Origin: Avena insularis
Taxonomy: Eukaryota > Streptophyta > Magnoliopsida > Poales > Poaceae
NCBI GenBank assembly: GCA_023614405.1
Contig: CM042688.1
Location: forward strand, 66,884,253 to 66,948,252
Length of the DNA: 64,000 nucleotides
Direction: 5' to 3'
The position numbers were made by a program, and so were the translations under genes. The notes below the pieces were generated by a model. It ran no database searches, was not told the DNA's origin, and saw only the letters and a list, made by a program, of their open reading frames with translations. Shown here piece by piece: positions 1-11,935 of this stretch; positions within the stretch are counted from its first letter, which is position 1; every line of letters starts with the position of its first letter.

Positions 1-1968
1 ACAAAAATTCCAGGTTTCTTCCAAACGCTTCATTTTTATTGTTTCGTGCAGAGTTGTGTTTTTCTTGGAACGTCTTCTTTTTCGTTTTTGTTTTGGTTTT
101 TAGTTTGCTTGGTTTGCTTAGTTTTCTGAATAATTTGGTTGGACCCCCTCTTTCACACTTTGATTTGCAAATAGTTTGGTTTGGTTTGGAAAAGAGTAGG
201 AAAGTTCATGCTTTTATGGTAAAAAGAGCTCGTTTTTGACTGTGGCCTATGCTTTGTCATGCCGTGCTTGATATTGTTTTGGCTTTATTCTTAGTATTCT
301 TTGCTGTAGCATGAATTGTTATAAACAATTGAGATTGCTTAATGTGCCTTGGATGAATCATGCGTTGTTTTAGCATATTAAAGCATAGTATAGTGGTATT
401 CTCCTTTGATGCTTTATTTGGGTTGACTTGGCGCATGCTCACACCATGTTATGACTATCTCAAGTCACCATAGCCTTTATGATCCTTTAGTTTTCAACTT
501 GTAGTATCACTTTATCCTTTGATCAATGATGTTTTGTCGCTCTGCATGATTATGGCCATTATTGCTCTCTTAGTTTGTCGCCCGCCTTTTGCTAGCCTCC
601 ACAACCAAGTATGAGTTCCACTCATGCATCCAACTCCCTAAACCAAGTTTTTCCAAAGAGTCCACCATACCTACCTACTAGCTTATGCTATTCCAAGTAT
701 ATTCATGCTTTTGTCTACCTTTCACTTGTTATGAGAAAACTAGTGATTAAAGCTCTCACAAACTTGATGGCACACTTTACTTTATTGCCTCTAATAAACT
801 TGAACCATTGGGTCCTTCTTTGTTGCGTATATGCTTGCACTTTATAAGTTGAAATTAGCAGAACCATGTACCATGGGGAACGCTTTCAACATTGCACTTG
901 TACTTTGTACCCCGTTGATATTATGTTCTTTTGCTTACGGATCCCAGTGGTGTGAAATAAATGTGGAACTTGTATGATCATGGAGTTTTTATGTGTGTTA
1001 GAGAAACGCCTGGGCCGCTAGCCTAAGCCATGCCTAATCATGGTGGAAACTTGCAGCATCACCATAATGAGCACTCTATGAAGCATCCTCAATAAAAACC
1101 TATGCAAATAGCAAATAAAAAGATCGCTGAGATGCTCATTGTCTGCTTGCCTTGTCATTTTGATTATGGGAAAGCTCCCGTATCATGTGCAAGGGGTACC
1201 CCGTTGGCGGTTCTTAATGATACACATATACTTACAATGACAAGAGCTTACTCGTGACTAAAGTTGAGTAGCATGAGGATCGGTCTTTGTAAGTAAGGGG
1301 CATGAGATTTCGGTTTATAACTTGTCAAGCATATCCTCTTAGTTGTGTCACTTTAAACTTAATCACTTCAAGATGCTTATGATAGGGGCAATGAGAGCTG
1401 AAATCTATAAGTACCATAATTTTTGGAAGCTCTTTATGAGACTTGAATCCCTACTTCCTTTTACAAAAGGTCGTTCTTCCACCATTATATTGAATCTCCA
1501 CTTTCTATCTTTATGCACAACTTTGAGAGCATAGTGGCCATTCTTAGTTCTATGTGCATTGTCCCAAGACTAGTTGATTGATGCATAACTTGTTATTGCT
1601 TGTTTGAAACTATTGTATCTAGTCACTCTTATGAACTTTGAAGGTGTCCTATGCATTTATATTTGCTACTCTGTTGAGGGACAAGCTGAATACTGTTATG
1701 ATATGTTTTCTTTATGTGAAACAAACAAACGTCTTGCAAAGCATGTTATTCATGAATCTTTTGTTTGTGCCTTTTCATGTTGTATCATAGTTTCTTTGCT
1801 TATTGCTAGAACTTTGTCTTTCATGTTATGATTGAAGTACTATGATCCCAGCCTTGAATGTTTTGCAAATACTTTGATCAAGTCTTTGATGGTGCATGTC
1901 ACCTCAAAAATTATTTCTTTTTATCACTTACCTACTCGAGGACGAGAAGGAGTTAAGCTTGGGGATGT
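1..1968 (+). mobile_element. 3' internal region of an Athila/Sabrina-like non-autonomous LTR element
   Basis: No credible protein-coding gene is visible. The stretch is clearly similar to 48640-50867, the internal non-coding part of the Sabrina-like copy further right: the same order of phrases is seen, for example around 870-920 versus 49670-49720 and 1930-1966 versus 50830-50866. It ends in the purine-rich GCTTGGGGATG just before the LTR, which fits a polypurine tract. The left part of this element lies outside the window. Short reading frames here are AT-rich and unlike any family I recognise. The assignment to an Athila-type family rests on the LTR sequence and on the TGGCGCC primer-site type seen in the related copy. 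Confidence 0.75.
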
Positions 1969-3540
1969 TGTATCTATAATTTTTGATGTTCCATGCTTGG
2001 TTTTATCCACTTTCTTGTGTTTTGTTCCAACTTTGGAGTACTTTTCATATGATTTCTTGGACTAACCTATTAACAAGAGCCACAGTGCCAGCTGCCTGTT
2101 TTCTGCTGTTTTAGGTTCCAAGAAAGTTAGAAAATGAATATTCTCGGAATTGGACGGGACAAAGGCCAAAGTGCCTATTTTTCCGGAAGGGATCAAGTGC
2201 TAGAATACAAGACGGAGAGGGCGGGGCCGACCACCACACCACAGCCGGCTGGCCAGGCCGGCCCGAGGTGGTGTGGTGGCTCCCAGCACCCCCTCGGCCT
2301 CTCCTTCCGCCTATAAGTTGCCCTCAGGACGAAAACCCTAAGTACCTGATCAAAAATCCACGAAAGAGTCTGCAGCCGCCGTCGTCTCTGTTCCTAGATC
2401 GGGGGGATCTGAAGCTCTTCCCGGCACCCTTCCAGAGAGGGGAATTCACCCTGGAGGCCTTCTTCATCACCATGCAAGCCTCTGGTGTGATGTGTGAGTA
2501 GTTCATCCTTGGACTACGGATCCATGTAGTAGCTAGATGGATGGTTTCTCCTCCTTTGTGCTTTCATGTTTAGATCTTGTGACCTCCGTTCATGATCAAG
2601 ATCATCTATTTGTAATTCATACATGTTGTGTTTGCGAGGATCCGATGGATATTGAGATGCTATTTCAGATTGATTATTGATTCTATCATGTCTTTGTTAT
2701 TTGAGATCTTGCATGCTTTCCGTTGTTAGTACCTATCTTGGCCAAGTAGATGCTAGCAACTCCAAGAGTTAGTATTTATGCTCGATAGTGGGTTCATGCC
2801 TCTGGTAATCTGGGGAAGTGACAGAAATCTCTAAGGTACTAGATGTGTTGTTGCTACTAGGGAGAAAACAACGATCTTTTGTTCATAGAACAATTGTATT
2901 GTTTACTTTACACGCAGTTCATAAAGCAATAATTTGTTGCTTGCAACTTAATACTGGAGGGGATTTGGATGATAACCTGAAGGTGGATTATTAGTCATAG
3001 ATGCAGTTGGATGGCGGTCTATGTATTATGTTGTAATGCCCAATCAAGTCTCAAAGGAGTCAAGATGATTAGTATATGCATGTATTGCTTTCTCGGTGTT
3101 TGTCAATTGCCCCGCTGTAATTTGTTCACCCAGCATGTTATCTATCTAAGGAGAGCCACCTCTAGTGAACTATGGATCCCGGTCCTTTACTTTACATACA
3201 ATCTATAAACTATTTCTGCTTTTTGTTTACTTTCTGCAAACTTTTACTTCTTTCCATTCGGTATGTTTAATCCTTTGTTTTCCACAAAACACGGTGAGAT
3301 TGACAACCTCATCACAAGTTGGGGACAAAGTTTTGTGGTTGTGTTGTGCAGGTCTCCACGTTGCTACTAGCACTGGTAGTGCATACCTTAAAGCTTCATT
3401 GGTAACACCTTTGAGGTGTTTCCTTGCTCCTACTGGTTCGATTAAACCTTGGTTTCATAACTGAGGGAAACTTGCTGCTGTGCTCATCATACCCTCCTCT
3501 TGGGGTTCCCAACGAGCTCTACATCAACCACGAGCCATCA
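1969..3540 (+). repeat. LTR of the left-hand Sabrina-like element
   Basis: This LTR follows the polypurine-like GGGGATG and begins TGTATCTATAATTTTTGATG, matching the LTR starts at 45594 and 50868 except that about 14 bases of a terminal palindrome are missing. Its middle (2130-2330) matches 45760-45965, and its right end (3440-3480) matches the GGGAAA-ACTTGCTGCTGT segment near 46930. It ends in CATCA and is followed by a CTGGGCGCC stretch at 3549-3557 that looks like a damaged primer-binding site. It is therefore flanked by internal-type sequence on its left and a possible primer site on its right. The exact right boundary is uncertain by about 15 bases. Confidence 0.75.
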
Positions 3541-4973
3541 ACATTTTTCTGGGCGCCATGCATTGAGCCATCATCAAGCAAGACAAGAAGTGAAGACCTA
3601 ACTACACTGACCTCCAGTATATCCCACCTTCCAACTACCACAGGAAGCTAGCTATTTTAGTCAATCCTACCCAAATCAACAGGAAGTTCCTCCCCGAAAG
3701 ACCAGATTACTCCAACATCCTGAAGACAGGACTGCCTGAAGGCGACAGGTCTACTTCACCACCAAGTAGAGGCCACGTCAATAAGTCTGAATAAGGATAA
3801 CCTCTCCGAAGATAAATGTCTCTAACTGAAGGCTAACAATAAGTGTCGTTAACAATTAACCTACCTAGAGTTAACCACTAAAATTGCGTTAGAAAACCAC
3901 CCTGACCTGGTTCCCGCAATAGGACGTCTCTCGGATAGCTCAACCCAAGACCCAAGGAGATACATGCCTCTGCAACACCCCGCCCGTCCTTCAAGGCAGA
4001 AGCTCTACACCATTCCCGACGACCCTAGCACAAGACTCCGGGAAGATACAGCTTTCCGCTAAACATCGGGTCAACACTCCAAGACAGAAGATCCGCACCC
4101 TTCTTGATGAACCTTAGTGAAGCTCTAAGGAGGAAAGACTGCGTCTTTCCAACTCAAACCCTAGAAGATGGTCTACCGAAAGGTACTTCAGAGGAGATCT
4201 CAGGATCCGACATCTTTTCGCCAAACAACAACTCGTGAGACATCAGAAGCGAAACTAACTGAAGATTCTACAAAGTCCCTCCGCTAATTCAGCTGAAGAC
4301 CCACCGGAAGGGCCACTGGATCGCTAACCAATCGCTTAGAGGACGTGAGACTCCAATGACTTCATCAGGCTAAGTATAAATAATAGTAGTATATAAGCCA
4401 AGTAGGACCTACCTTCGCAGAGGTCATCGGAAGATTCCAACTCTAGGAGAAGGAGTGACGATAGTCTTCCAAACCTTAATCTATGACTCCAAGAAGGAAG
4501 GACTATGACAACTCTCCGGTCTACCCTAGTTTAATCCTAAGGGGGAAAGACTGCGTCTTTCCCACAAAAATAGAGTAACCCTTCACTAGAAGCAAATCCA
4601 GGAGTTTCAACCGTAAGACCTTTACTTAGGATATGCTACGCCCCCAAGGTAGAGTTGTACACTAGGCCATAGATTTTATCCTCTGACGAGTACTCCGTGA
4701 AGTTCAGCATCGAGATAGTCTGCCCAACCTAAGCCCTCGAGGTATCGAGTTCGGAAGGAAAAGAAGGTCATCCCTTGCAATCGGGACTAGACTCTGCTCA
4801 ACTCTCCCTGCATCCCGGAAGACTGAAGCTCAACTTCATCAGCAGGGTCGCCACTTTCAAAGACGGGGTCCGTAAGATAGTACATGTAAGACACCTAGTA
4901 TCAACCCACCTCAAATACCCTAACCTTACTTCTCCGGAATCTCGGGACGAGATTCTTTTAAGGGGGAAAGATC
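3541..4973 (+). mobile_element. Internal tail of chromodomain-type Gypsy element X (degenerate)
   Basis: No domain is recognisable in most of this stretch. The last 60 bases carry the hallmark end of Tekay/Del-type Gypsy pol: codons for ESRDEILL overlapping CTCGGGACGAGATTCTTTTA, then the polypurine tract AAGGGGGAAAGATC, then an LTR start. The same arrangement occurs before the LTRs at 29619, 38076 and 45182. The upstream kilobase may be badly decayed integrase/chromodomain sequence or a non-coding spacer; I cannot tell which. It holds two copies of a 19-base perfect hairpin (listed separately). Confidence 0.6.
4132..4562. repeat. Two copies of a 19-base perfect hairpin, 412 bases apart
   Basis: GGAAAGACTGCGTCTTTCC occurs at 4132-4150 and again at 4544-4562. 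Each is an 8-bp perfect stem with a 3-base loop. Both are preceded by purine-rich sequence (AAGGA and AAGGG) resembling the element's own polypurine tract. The function is unknown. Confidence 0.7.
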
Positions 4974-5011
4974 TATAACATCCCAATTTCAGCAACCCTG
5001 ATTAGTTGTCC
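4974..5011 (+). repeat. 3' LTR of element X, first segment
   Basis: The LTR starts immediately after the polypurine tract as TATAACATCCCAATTTC. The usual first dinucleotide TG has become TA. Related LTRs here start TGTAACATCCC (38076), TGTAGCATCCC (19819, 29619) and TGTAACGCCC (45182). The segment is cut at 5011 by element 1, and the presumed target-site duplication is TGTCC (5007-5011). Confidence 0.7.
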
Positions 5012-5507
5012 TGATGGGGATATGCCAAAGGGGGTATGCTCAGAAGTGCGTTCCGAGTGGGCCGAAAGGTCTGCAAGTGCACCTGAAGGACAGCGACTGG
5101 ACTCTGAAGAAAGGAAAGGCCCATCGACTGGCGACTGGAAGCCTAGAAGCATAGCAGAAGCCCAGTCGGATTAGGTCAAAGGCCCCCGGATCCTTATCTT
5201 GTTCGGAGGCAGCTTGTAAACCCTAGCGAGGTGCTTCAAATATAAACCTCCCTAGGGTACCTTAGAGACTTACGTTCCATCATACACCCCCTCAAGCGAC
5301 TCGCTGCCTAGCCACCAAGCTCGCCACCCTTGTAACTCGCTCTCTCATAATCTTTACCCTCAAGAGTCTTTACCCTCTGGGGGGACGAACCTGGATAAAC
5401 CCATGTGCATCCGCCCCCATCTCGCACCGCAGATGGCCGCCAACTCTTCCTCACGAAACACTCAATCGCTGCCTATGGCAGTGACTGTCGTGGCCATTTC
5501 CACGACA
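5012..5507 (+). repeat. Element 1, 5' LTR
   Basis: A 496-base LTR with TG...CA ends, matching 16799-17298 along its whole length. A TATA-like AAATATAAACC lies at 5238-5248; the right copy has the better TATATAAA at 17026-17033. The main indel against the right LTR is near 5360, where the left copy lacks the ATCTAGCAGGAGTAGG-type segment. Confidence 0.93.
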
Positions 5508-5525
5508 GTGGCGCCCACTGTGGGG
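5508..5525 (+). other. Element 1 primer-binding site
   Basis: GTGGCGCCCACTGTGGGG directly follows the LTR end. A TGGCGCC core right after the 5' LTR is usual for Tat/Athila-lineage elements and would pair with the 3' end of a host tRNA for minus-strand priming. I did not identify which tRNA. Confidence 0.8.
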
Positions 5526-5597
5526 CATAGCGGGACTGGCCTGAGTTCTGCGGCGAGACCCTATTCGCCGATCGAGCGGCCACTCGCCACCGGCCAC

Positions 5598-8020
5598 ATG
5601 ATCACCATCGGCGGGATCTTGCAGATCCTGCCCAGCAGCTACATCCTGGCGTCGTGCCCGGTCACGCACACCACGATGATGCCGATCGGCTCCATTAACC
5701 TCTTTGTCGGCTTTACCGGCGCGGTCGATCCAGCCGCGACGATGATCGTCGGCGGGTCGCCTCCACACCGCGATCTGCTCTCGGAGCAGCAGGTCCGCTC
5801 CATCAGGGGCCTCGTCACCGAGTACGACTCGGCCGCTAGCGACGCGGTCGAGACCAACGTCGCCACCAATGACGATGCCCTAAACGACGGCGCCGACTCC
5901 GCGACCCCTGCATCGGTCAACGGATCCATCACTTCCGCGTCACGGGAGGACTCCATCACGCGAGTCTCCAACCCCGAGGATTTCGAGGATCCCTCCATCC
6001 TGGGGATCTTCGACTCTGACTCCGGCTCGGAATCGCCCGAGGATTTTCATGCCAGATCCAATTGCTTCAACGCGATCTACATGGCGGGTAGCACGGCCGC
6101 CCCACCAGATCCATTATCCACGCCGATCCCGCCGATCGCGACGGCCACGGAGGTGGAACAAGCCCGCCTGCGGCTCCGTGGAGGCAACGAACGAACTTCG
6201 CCGAAAACCGCCTCGAACGAGAGACGGCGAAGGAGCTGTCACTCTATCACCAGCGCCGCATCAGGACCCGCCTGAACCCCGATGTTCAGGGCTGCGTCCT
6301 GAACTTCAACGACGAGGGCGACCCCACACGCGCCACCGAGCGCGAACACGGCGAGAACGCGCCGCCAGGAGGAGGCAACCCCGCGAGACCACCACCTAGA
6401 GCACCGGCGAATGGGGCCCCTCCACCACCCATGGGTCGCGCGCCCCCACCAGACCAACCACGGATCATCATCTCACCTCAAGCCCGGGATGCCAACGGGC
6501 TACCACTGTACTCCACCCCGATGGACAACGTCGTCGCGGCCAATGCCGCGATCGCCAACCTCGATGTCCAAGGCGACGGCGCGCTACAGATCTAGTACGC
6601 CAAGGCCCTACTTGTCAGGGTCGTCGAGCAACAAGCCGCGGGAGTCGACCCGTGGGGGCGGATGTATTCCCGCTCGTCAGCAAGCAGGGCGGCATCAAGC
6701 GGCCACCCCACCATGGCGAACGCAATAGTTTGCCCACCACCCCAACCCCTGGCAAACCAACCAAGGGCCGCCAACCCCGCGTTGTCGACCAACGAGCCGC
6801 GACCTGCGAACAACACCGTCGCCGCAAACGGGCAACCCCTCGATGCCCGAACGCACATCATCAACAATTAGGCATGGCGGTCGCGCCAACCTTACGACCT
6901 GCGACACACCCTCGCCAACCGCGGCGACCCGGAGCCAAGAGGCTCGCTCAGCCGAGTCGGGCCGCAATGCTTTGGACCCATGATCCACGGGGAAAAATAC
7001 CTCGCCAACTTCAAGGCCCTGAAGGAGATCGAGAAGTACGACCCGACGTATGACCCCGCCGTTTGGCTAGACACATACCTCATGGCAATGGGGATCGCAG
7101 GCCACACCGACATGCTCGCCGCTCGCTACCTCCCCCTGATGATGGAGGGCGCGACCCGGCAATGGATCAACACGCTACCCGCCGACAGCATCGATTCCTG
7201 GGAAGAAATGCGGGACGCCTTCGTCAGGCACTTCGAGGGCTCCTACACTCGTGCCACCACCATCGAGGACCTGGAGCGATGCATCCAGGGACAACTCGAG
7301 TCGACCCGCCGGTGGATCCAAAGGTGTCAAGAACTGTGGATAAACGCCTCCGGCATCCACCCAGACACGGCGATACACTGCTTCAAGAATGCGTGACGGT
7401 ATGAACCTCTGGTCGCCAAGATCAAGAGGGTCTACCGGACGCTCAACAACATCCCCAACCTCCTTGAGATCGCCAAGCGCTACGCGGAGGAGGACCCCAA
7501 CCAAGACTCCGACAACGAGTCGGGAGGAAGACGACGCACTAGCATCCACGACAGCGGGCGCCTACGCGACATGCGCTACAGCAACACCCGCATCACCGGC
7601 AAGCGCCGGACCGACGGGCGAGTCGAATTCATTGCCAACGCCGTCTATGGCCAACGCGACTCCAAGAACTACCGCCCCGACGGAGGAAACTACCGCGACA
7701 GCGGGAACTACCGCGCCAACAACGCGACGAGGCCGAAATTCGACCCCGTCGCCCTGCTCAATCAACCCTGCATCTACCACAGCGGGGAGGGAAAACCTGC
7801 CACCCACACCACCGCTGACTGCCACTCTCTCAAAGAGATCGAGAAGGCGAGACGTGCAAGGGAGGACCCCAACAACAACCAACCGCGGGACAATGGGAAC
7901 GGCCGCGGCTTCGGAACCGCTGTCGGGTCGCTACATACCTTCACTGGGCTCGGCACCAAGCGTGAGAAGAAGGTACTCGCCCGCGCGGTCACCGTCAATG
8001 CGGTGACGCAAGTCGACATC
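5598..8020 (+). pseudogene. gag: Element 1 gag (capsid and nucleocapsid), broken
   Basis: Gag would form the virus-like particle and package element RNA. An N-terminal stretch runs in one frame from about ATG 5598 to roughly 6190. The reading then shifts to the frame used by all of pol. The conserved retrotransposon gag domain lies at 6980-7396, with the aromatic/acidic pattern of the family (DPTYDPAVWLDTYL; ATRQWINTLP; FVRHFEGSYTR). A Cys/His cluster reading CIYHSGEGK...THTTADC at about 7768-7830 is a divergent zinc knuckle. In-frame stops are at 6593 (TAG), 6869 (TAG) and 7394 (TGA). The region is very GC-rich and Pro/Ala-rich between the domains. Confidence 0.85.
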
Positions 8021-8039
8021 CCCCGCTTCCTAAACTGGT

Positions 8040-8743
8040 CCGAGCAGAGCATCACCTGGAGTCGCCAGGACCACGCGCCAAGAATCGAATATCCAGGTCG
8101 AGTCGCCCTAGTGGTCAGGCCAAAGGTGGCCGACTACTGGCTGCCCAAGACGCTGATGGACGGTGGGAGCTCCATCAACATCCTGTACCTCGACACCTTC
8201 AAAAGGCTCCAGCTCCCAGAAACAGCCATCGAGCCAACACTGACAACCTTCCACGGCATCGTCCCCGGTCGGAAGGCGTACCCGATCGGGAAGGTGACGC
8301 TGCCAGTCACCTTCGGCACTCCGGCAAACTACCGCACAGAGAGGATCGTCTTCGAGTTGGTGAACTTCCGCAGTCCCTACCACTGCGTCCTGGGCCGCCA
8401 GGCATTCGCAAAGTTCATGGCGACCCCACACTACGCCTACAACATGATGAAGCTCCCCGGGATGAGCGGCATCATCACCGTCCACGGCGACCCCGATATG
8501 GCCGTGCAATGCGAGGAAAAAGGCGCCGAGCTCGCCGACGTCGTCATGGCCGTGGAGACTGACCATGCGGAGGAGCTCGCGAAATACACGGGCAACATCA
8601 ACAAGGATGATCCCACCATCCTGAAGAAACCGATCGCCGCGAACTCCACGTTCGAGGCGACCACGCACACCCGCACCGTCGAGCTCATCCCAGGCGACTC
8701 CAGCCAGATGGTAACCATCGGGGCGCACATGAGCCCCGCATAG
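8040..8743 (+). pseudogene. Element 1 aspartic protease region
   Basis: This continues the gag frame with no stop until TAG at 8741. The active-site motif reads LMDGGSSINILY, with the catalytic Asp at 8159-8161. The D-G-G-S-S form is typical of Tat-lineage Gypsy proteases. Downstream, a hydrophobic strand and the CVLGRQAF motif (about 8386-8409) correspond to the ILGR element of the fold. It would cleave the Gag-Pol polyprotein. The terminal TAG interrupts a reading frame that carries on into reverse transcriptase in the same phase. Confidence 0.85.
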
Positions 8744-9690
8744 GAAAGCGCGCTCATCGGGTTCCTCCGTGAGAACCGCGACATCTTCACATGGAAGCCA
8801 TCTGACATGCTAGGTGTCCCGAGGGAACTCGCGGAGCACAAACTTAACGCCGACCCCAAAGTGTGACCAGTAAAGCAGTCGCTACGGCCCTTCAATGAAG
8901 AGCGTCGTCGAGCAAACACCGAGGAAGTCCAACGCCTGCTAGCCACAGGCTTCATCCGGCCAATCAAGTACTCCAAGTGGCTGGCAAACCCAGTCCTAGT
9001 TCTCAAAAAGAACAACACCTGGAGAATGTGTATCGACTACACCAATCTCAACAGCGCCTGCCCGAAGGAGGAGTTCGTCCTACCGCGCATCGATCAGATC
9101 ATCGATTCGACCACGGGATCGGAGTCGCTGTGTTTTCTCGACGCTTACTCTGGTTACAACTAGATCAAGATGGCGGTCGAAGACGAGGAGAAGACGGTGT
9201 TCATCATGCCATTCGGCGCATTCTGCTACATGGCCATGACATTTATCCTCAAGAACGCAGGCGCCACATACCAGAGGTGCATGCAGGAGTGTCTCGCGAG
9301 CCAAATTGGCCGCAACATTCACGTCTACATCGACGACATGGTGGTAAAATCCACCCGCCAGGACGATCTGCTCGCCGACCTAGCAGAAACCTTCGCAAAT
9401 CTGCGGAGGTACAACATCAAGCTGAACCCTGGAAAATGCACCTTCGGCGTACCCACTGGACAACTTCTAGGGTACATAGTCTCCAAGCGAGTCATTGAAG
9501 CCAACCCCACCAAGATAGACACCATCGCGCGACTCGGGAAACCCGAGTGCCTGCGCGACGTCCAAAAGTTGGCAGGGCGAGTCGCGGCTCTCAGTCGCTT
9601 CATCCCCCGACTAGGCGAGAAGGCAATGCCCCTCTACCGCCTGATGCGCAAGAACCCAACGTTCCAATGGGACACGGAGGCCGACGACGC
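8744..9690 (+). pseudogene. pol: Element 1 reverse transcriptase
   Basis: The reverse transcriptase fingers and palm are readable in one frame: FIRPIKYSKWLANPVLVLKK, RMCIDYTNLNSACPK, LDAYSGYN, then the catalytic YIDDMVV at 9326-9346. The primer-grip region LNPGKCTFGV...LLGYIVS follows. Stops occur at 8864 (TGA) and 9161 (TAG). The second sits where the family has Gln in SGYNQI, so it is very likely a C-to-T change. The enzyme would copy element RNA into cDNA. Confidence 0.92.
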
Positions 9691-9709
9691 ACTCAAAGCA
9701 CTCAAAGAG

Positions 9710-10145
9710 GTGCTACTCGCGGCACCACTACTCGCTGCGCCACTCGACAAAGAGTTGATGCTCGTCTACGTCACGGCCTCCAATCGAGTCGTCAGCACTG
9801 TGATGGTCGTCGAACGACCAGAAGAGGGCAAGGAGCGCCCAATACAGCGCCCCGTATACTACATCAGCGAAGTCCTAACGGACTCACGACAGCACTACCC
9901 GCAATACCAAAAACTGGTGTTAGCGGTATTCCGAGCACATCGGCGGCTCCCACACTACTTCCAGGAGAACCCAATCACGGTGGTCTCCTACGCGCCCCTG
10001 CAGGACATCATACGCAATCGCGAGGCAACAGGGCGAGTCGCCAAGTGGGTCGTCGAGATCGGTGTCCACAACATCAAGTACGAGCCCCGAAAAGCGATCA
10101 AGTCACAAGCCCTGGCCGATTTCCTTGCAGACTGGGAAGAAGCAC
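9710..10145 (+). pseudogene. Element 1 first (degenerate) RNase H domain
   Basis: Directly after RT comes a Gypsy-type RNase H fold: LLAAPLDKELMLVYVTAS, then RPVYYISEVLTDS, HYPQYQKLVLAV, and ALADFLADW at the end. The Asp expected in the first strand (usually DAS) is replaced in VTAS, and other catalytic acids are also missing. This matches what is known of Tat elements, where the original RNase H has become a catalytically dead connection domain. No stop codon is present in this part. Confidence 0.8.
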
Positions 10146-10169
10146 AGCAGCCAGAGAAGCTCCCATACC

Positions 10170-10570
10170 TCCACTACTGGTCGCTCCACTTCGACGGCTC
10201 CAAAAACACCGACGGCACGGGGGCTGGGGTCATACTGACCTCCCCTAAACGAGACAAGCTCCGCTACGTGCTCCACCTCAACTTCAAACCCCGCACCAAC
10301 AACATGGCGGAATATGAGGCCCTCCTCCACGGCATGAGAGCCGCCAAGGAGATGAAAAGCAACCGCCTATGATGCTACGGCGACTCCGACCTAGTCGCCG
10401 GCCAAGTGGCCGGGACGTGCGATGCTGTTTCCCCAACAATGATAGCGTACCGCCAAGTCGTTGACCAGTTGGGAGGACACTTCGACGGCTATTCTGTCGA
10501 GTGGATCGACAAGCATAAAAACGAGGAGGCAGACGCCCTTTCTCGCATCAGATCGACTCGACAGGCGCCA
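10170..10570 (+). pseudogene. Element 1 second, archaeal-type RNase H
   Basis: A second RNase H follows the first: HFDGSKNTDGTGAGVIL (first catalytic Asp near 10193), TNNMAEYEALLHGM (second acidic residue), YGDSDLVAGQVAG (third), and KNEEADALSRI (fourth). This dual arrangement is a defining feature of Tat-lineage elements. A TGA at 10370 interrupts it just before CYGDSDL, where Arg is expected. It would degrade the RNA strand of RNA-DNA hybrids during reverse transcription. Confidence 0.85.
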
Positions 10571-10699
10571 CCAGTAGGCGTCTTCCTCGACATCATCCAC
10601 AAACCCTCCGTCAGCCCATCGAAGGAGATCGACGTCGGGATCCCACTGCAACCAGAACCGGCCTTAGTCGCCATGGTTGTGGAACCTAGCGACTGGACA

Positions 10700-11935
10700 G
10701 CGCCACTCGCCTTCCTGGAACACAAACTCCTATCGAGCAACGAGACAGAGGCGCGAATGATCGTGCGCCGCTGCAAATCCTTCGTCATCATCAACGGCGA
10801 GCTCCACAAGCGCAGCGTGACCGGCGTGTTCCAGCACTGCGTACAGCCAGAGGAAGGCCGCAAGATCCTCCAGGACATTCACGCTGGCGACTGCGGCCAT
10901 CACGTCGGCACCAAGTCGCTAGTCGCCAAGGCCATGCGACACGGTTTCTACTAGCTCACCGCACACGCCGATGCCACCAACATCGTCCAAAAGTGCGTCG
11001 GATGCCAGAAGTACGCCAACCAGACGCACCTTCCTGGTTCGGCACTCAAGACAATCCCCATCACATGGCCATTCACCGTATGGGGCATGGACATGCTCGG
11101 CCCGTTCAAGAAGGCCCCATGGCTTCACCCACCTCCTGGTCGCAATCGACAAGTTCACCAAATGGGTGGAGGCCAAGCCGATCAAGAAGTGCGACGGAAA
11201 GACGGCTACTAAGTTCCTCCGCGAACTCATCTACCGGTACGGCTACCTGCACATCATCATAACAGACAATGACACCAACTTCGCCAAGGGGGCCATGGCG
11301 GAATTCTATGAGGAGCATGGCATACGACTCGACCTCGCATCAGTCGCCCACCCGGAGTCAAACGGCCAAGCAGAGCGCGCGAACCAGAGCATCCTCCACG
11401 GGCTCAAGCCACGACTGCAGGTGCCCCTCGAACGCACCCCAGGATGCTGGGTCGACGAGCTCCCCTCTGTGATATGGGGGATCCGCACCTTAGTCAACCG
11501 ATCAACCGGGTTCACGCCTTTCTTCATGGTGTATGGCGTCGAGGCCGTAATGCCAACAGACCTGGAGCACGACTCCCCTCGAGTCGCCAACTATGTCGAG
11601 GCGGCCAACGAGACCGCCTGCCAAGACATCATCGATCGACTTGACGAAGCACGCGACCTGGCTCGCTCCCGCACCGCCGTATACCAGCAAGGACTTTGCC
11701 GCTATCACAGCCGCCGAATGCAAACTCGCACCTTCCAGGAAGGCGACCTGGTCCTACGACTGGCCCAAGACAAGAAGGGCATGCATAAGCTCTCCCCCCC
11801 CCATGGGAGGGGCCATTCGCCATAGGCCGAGTCCTTGGCAACGACACCTACTACCTCATCGACATACGGGGTGATGGCCAGTTGGAGGTCAGGAGGCCAT
11901 GGAATGTAAACCTCCTCAGAAAGTTCTATACTTAG
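10700..11935 (+). pseudogene. Element 1 integrase
   Basis: The zinc-binding HHCC part spans about 10875-11010 (DIHAGDCGHH ... CVGCQ) and is cut by TAG at 10952, where Trp is expected in GFYW. All catalytic acids of the core are present: Asp in VWGMDMLG (about 11083-11106), Asp in IIITDNDT (about 11257-11280), Glu in NGQAERAN (about 11359-11382). A frameshift at about 11105-11118 moves the frame. A second, in the C-run at 11795-11804, restores it, so the natural stop would be TAG at 11933. No chromodomain follows, as expected for this lineage. Confidence 0.9.
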
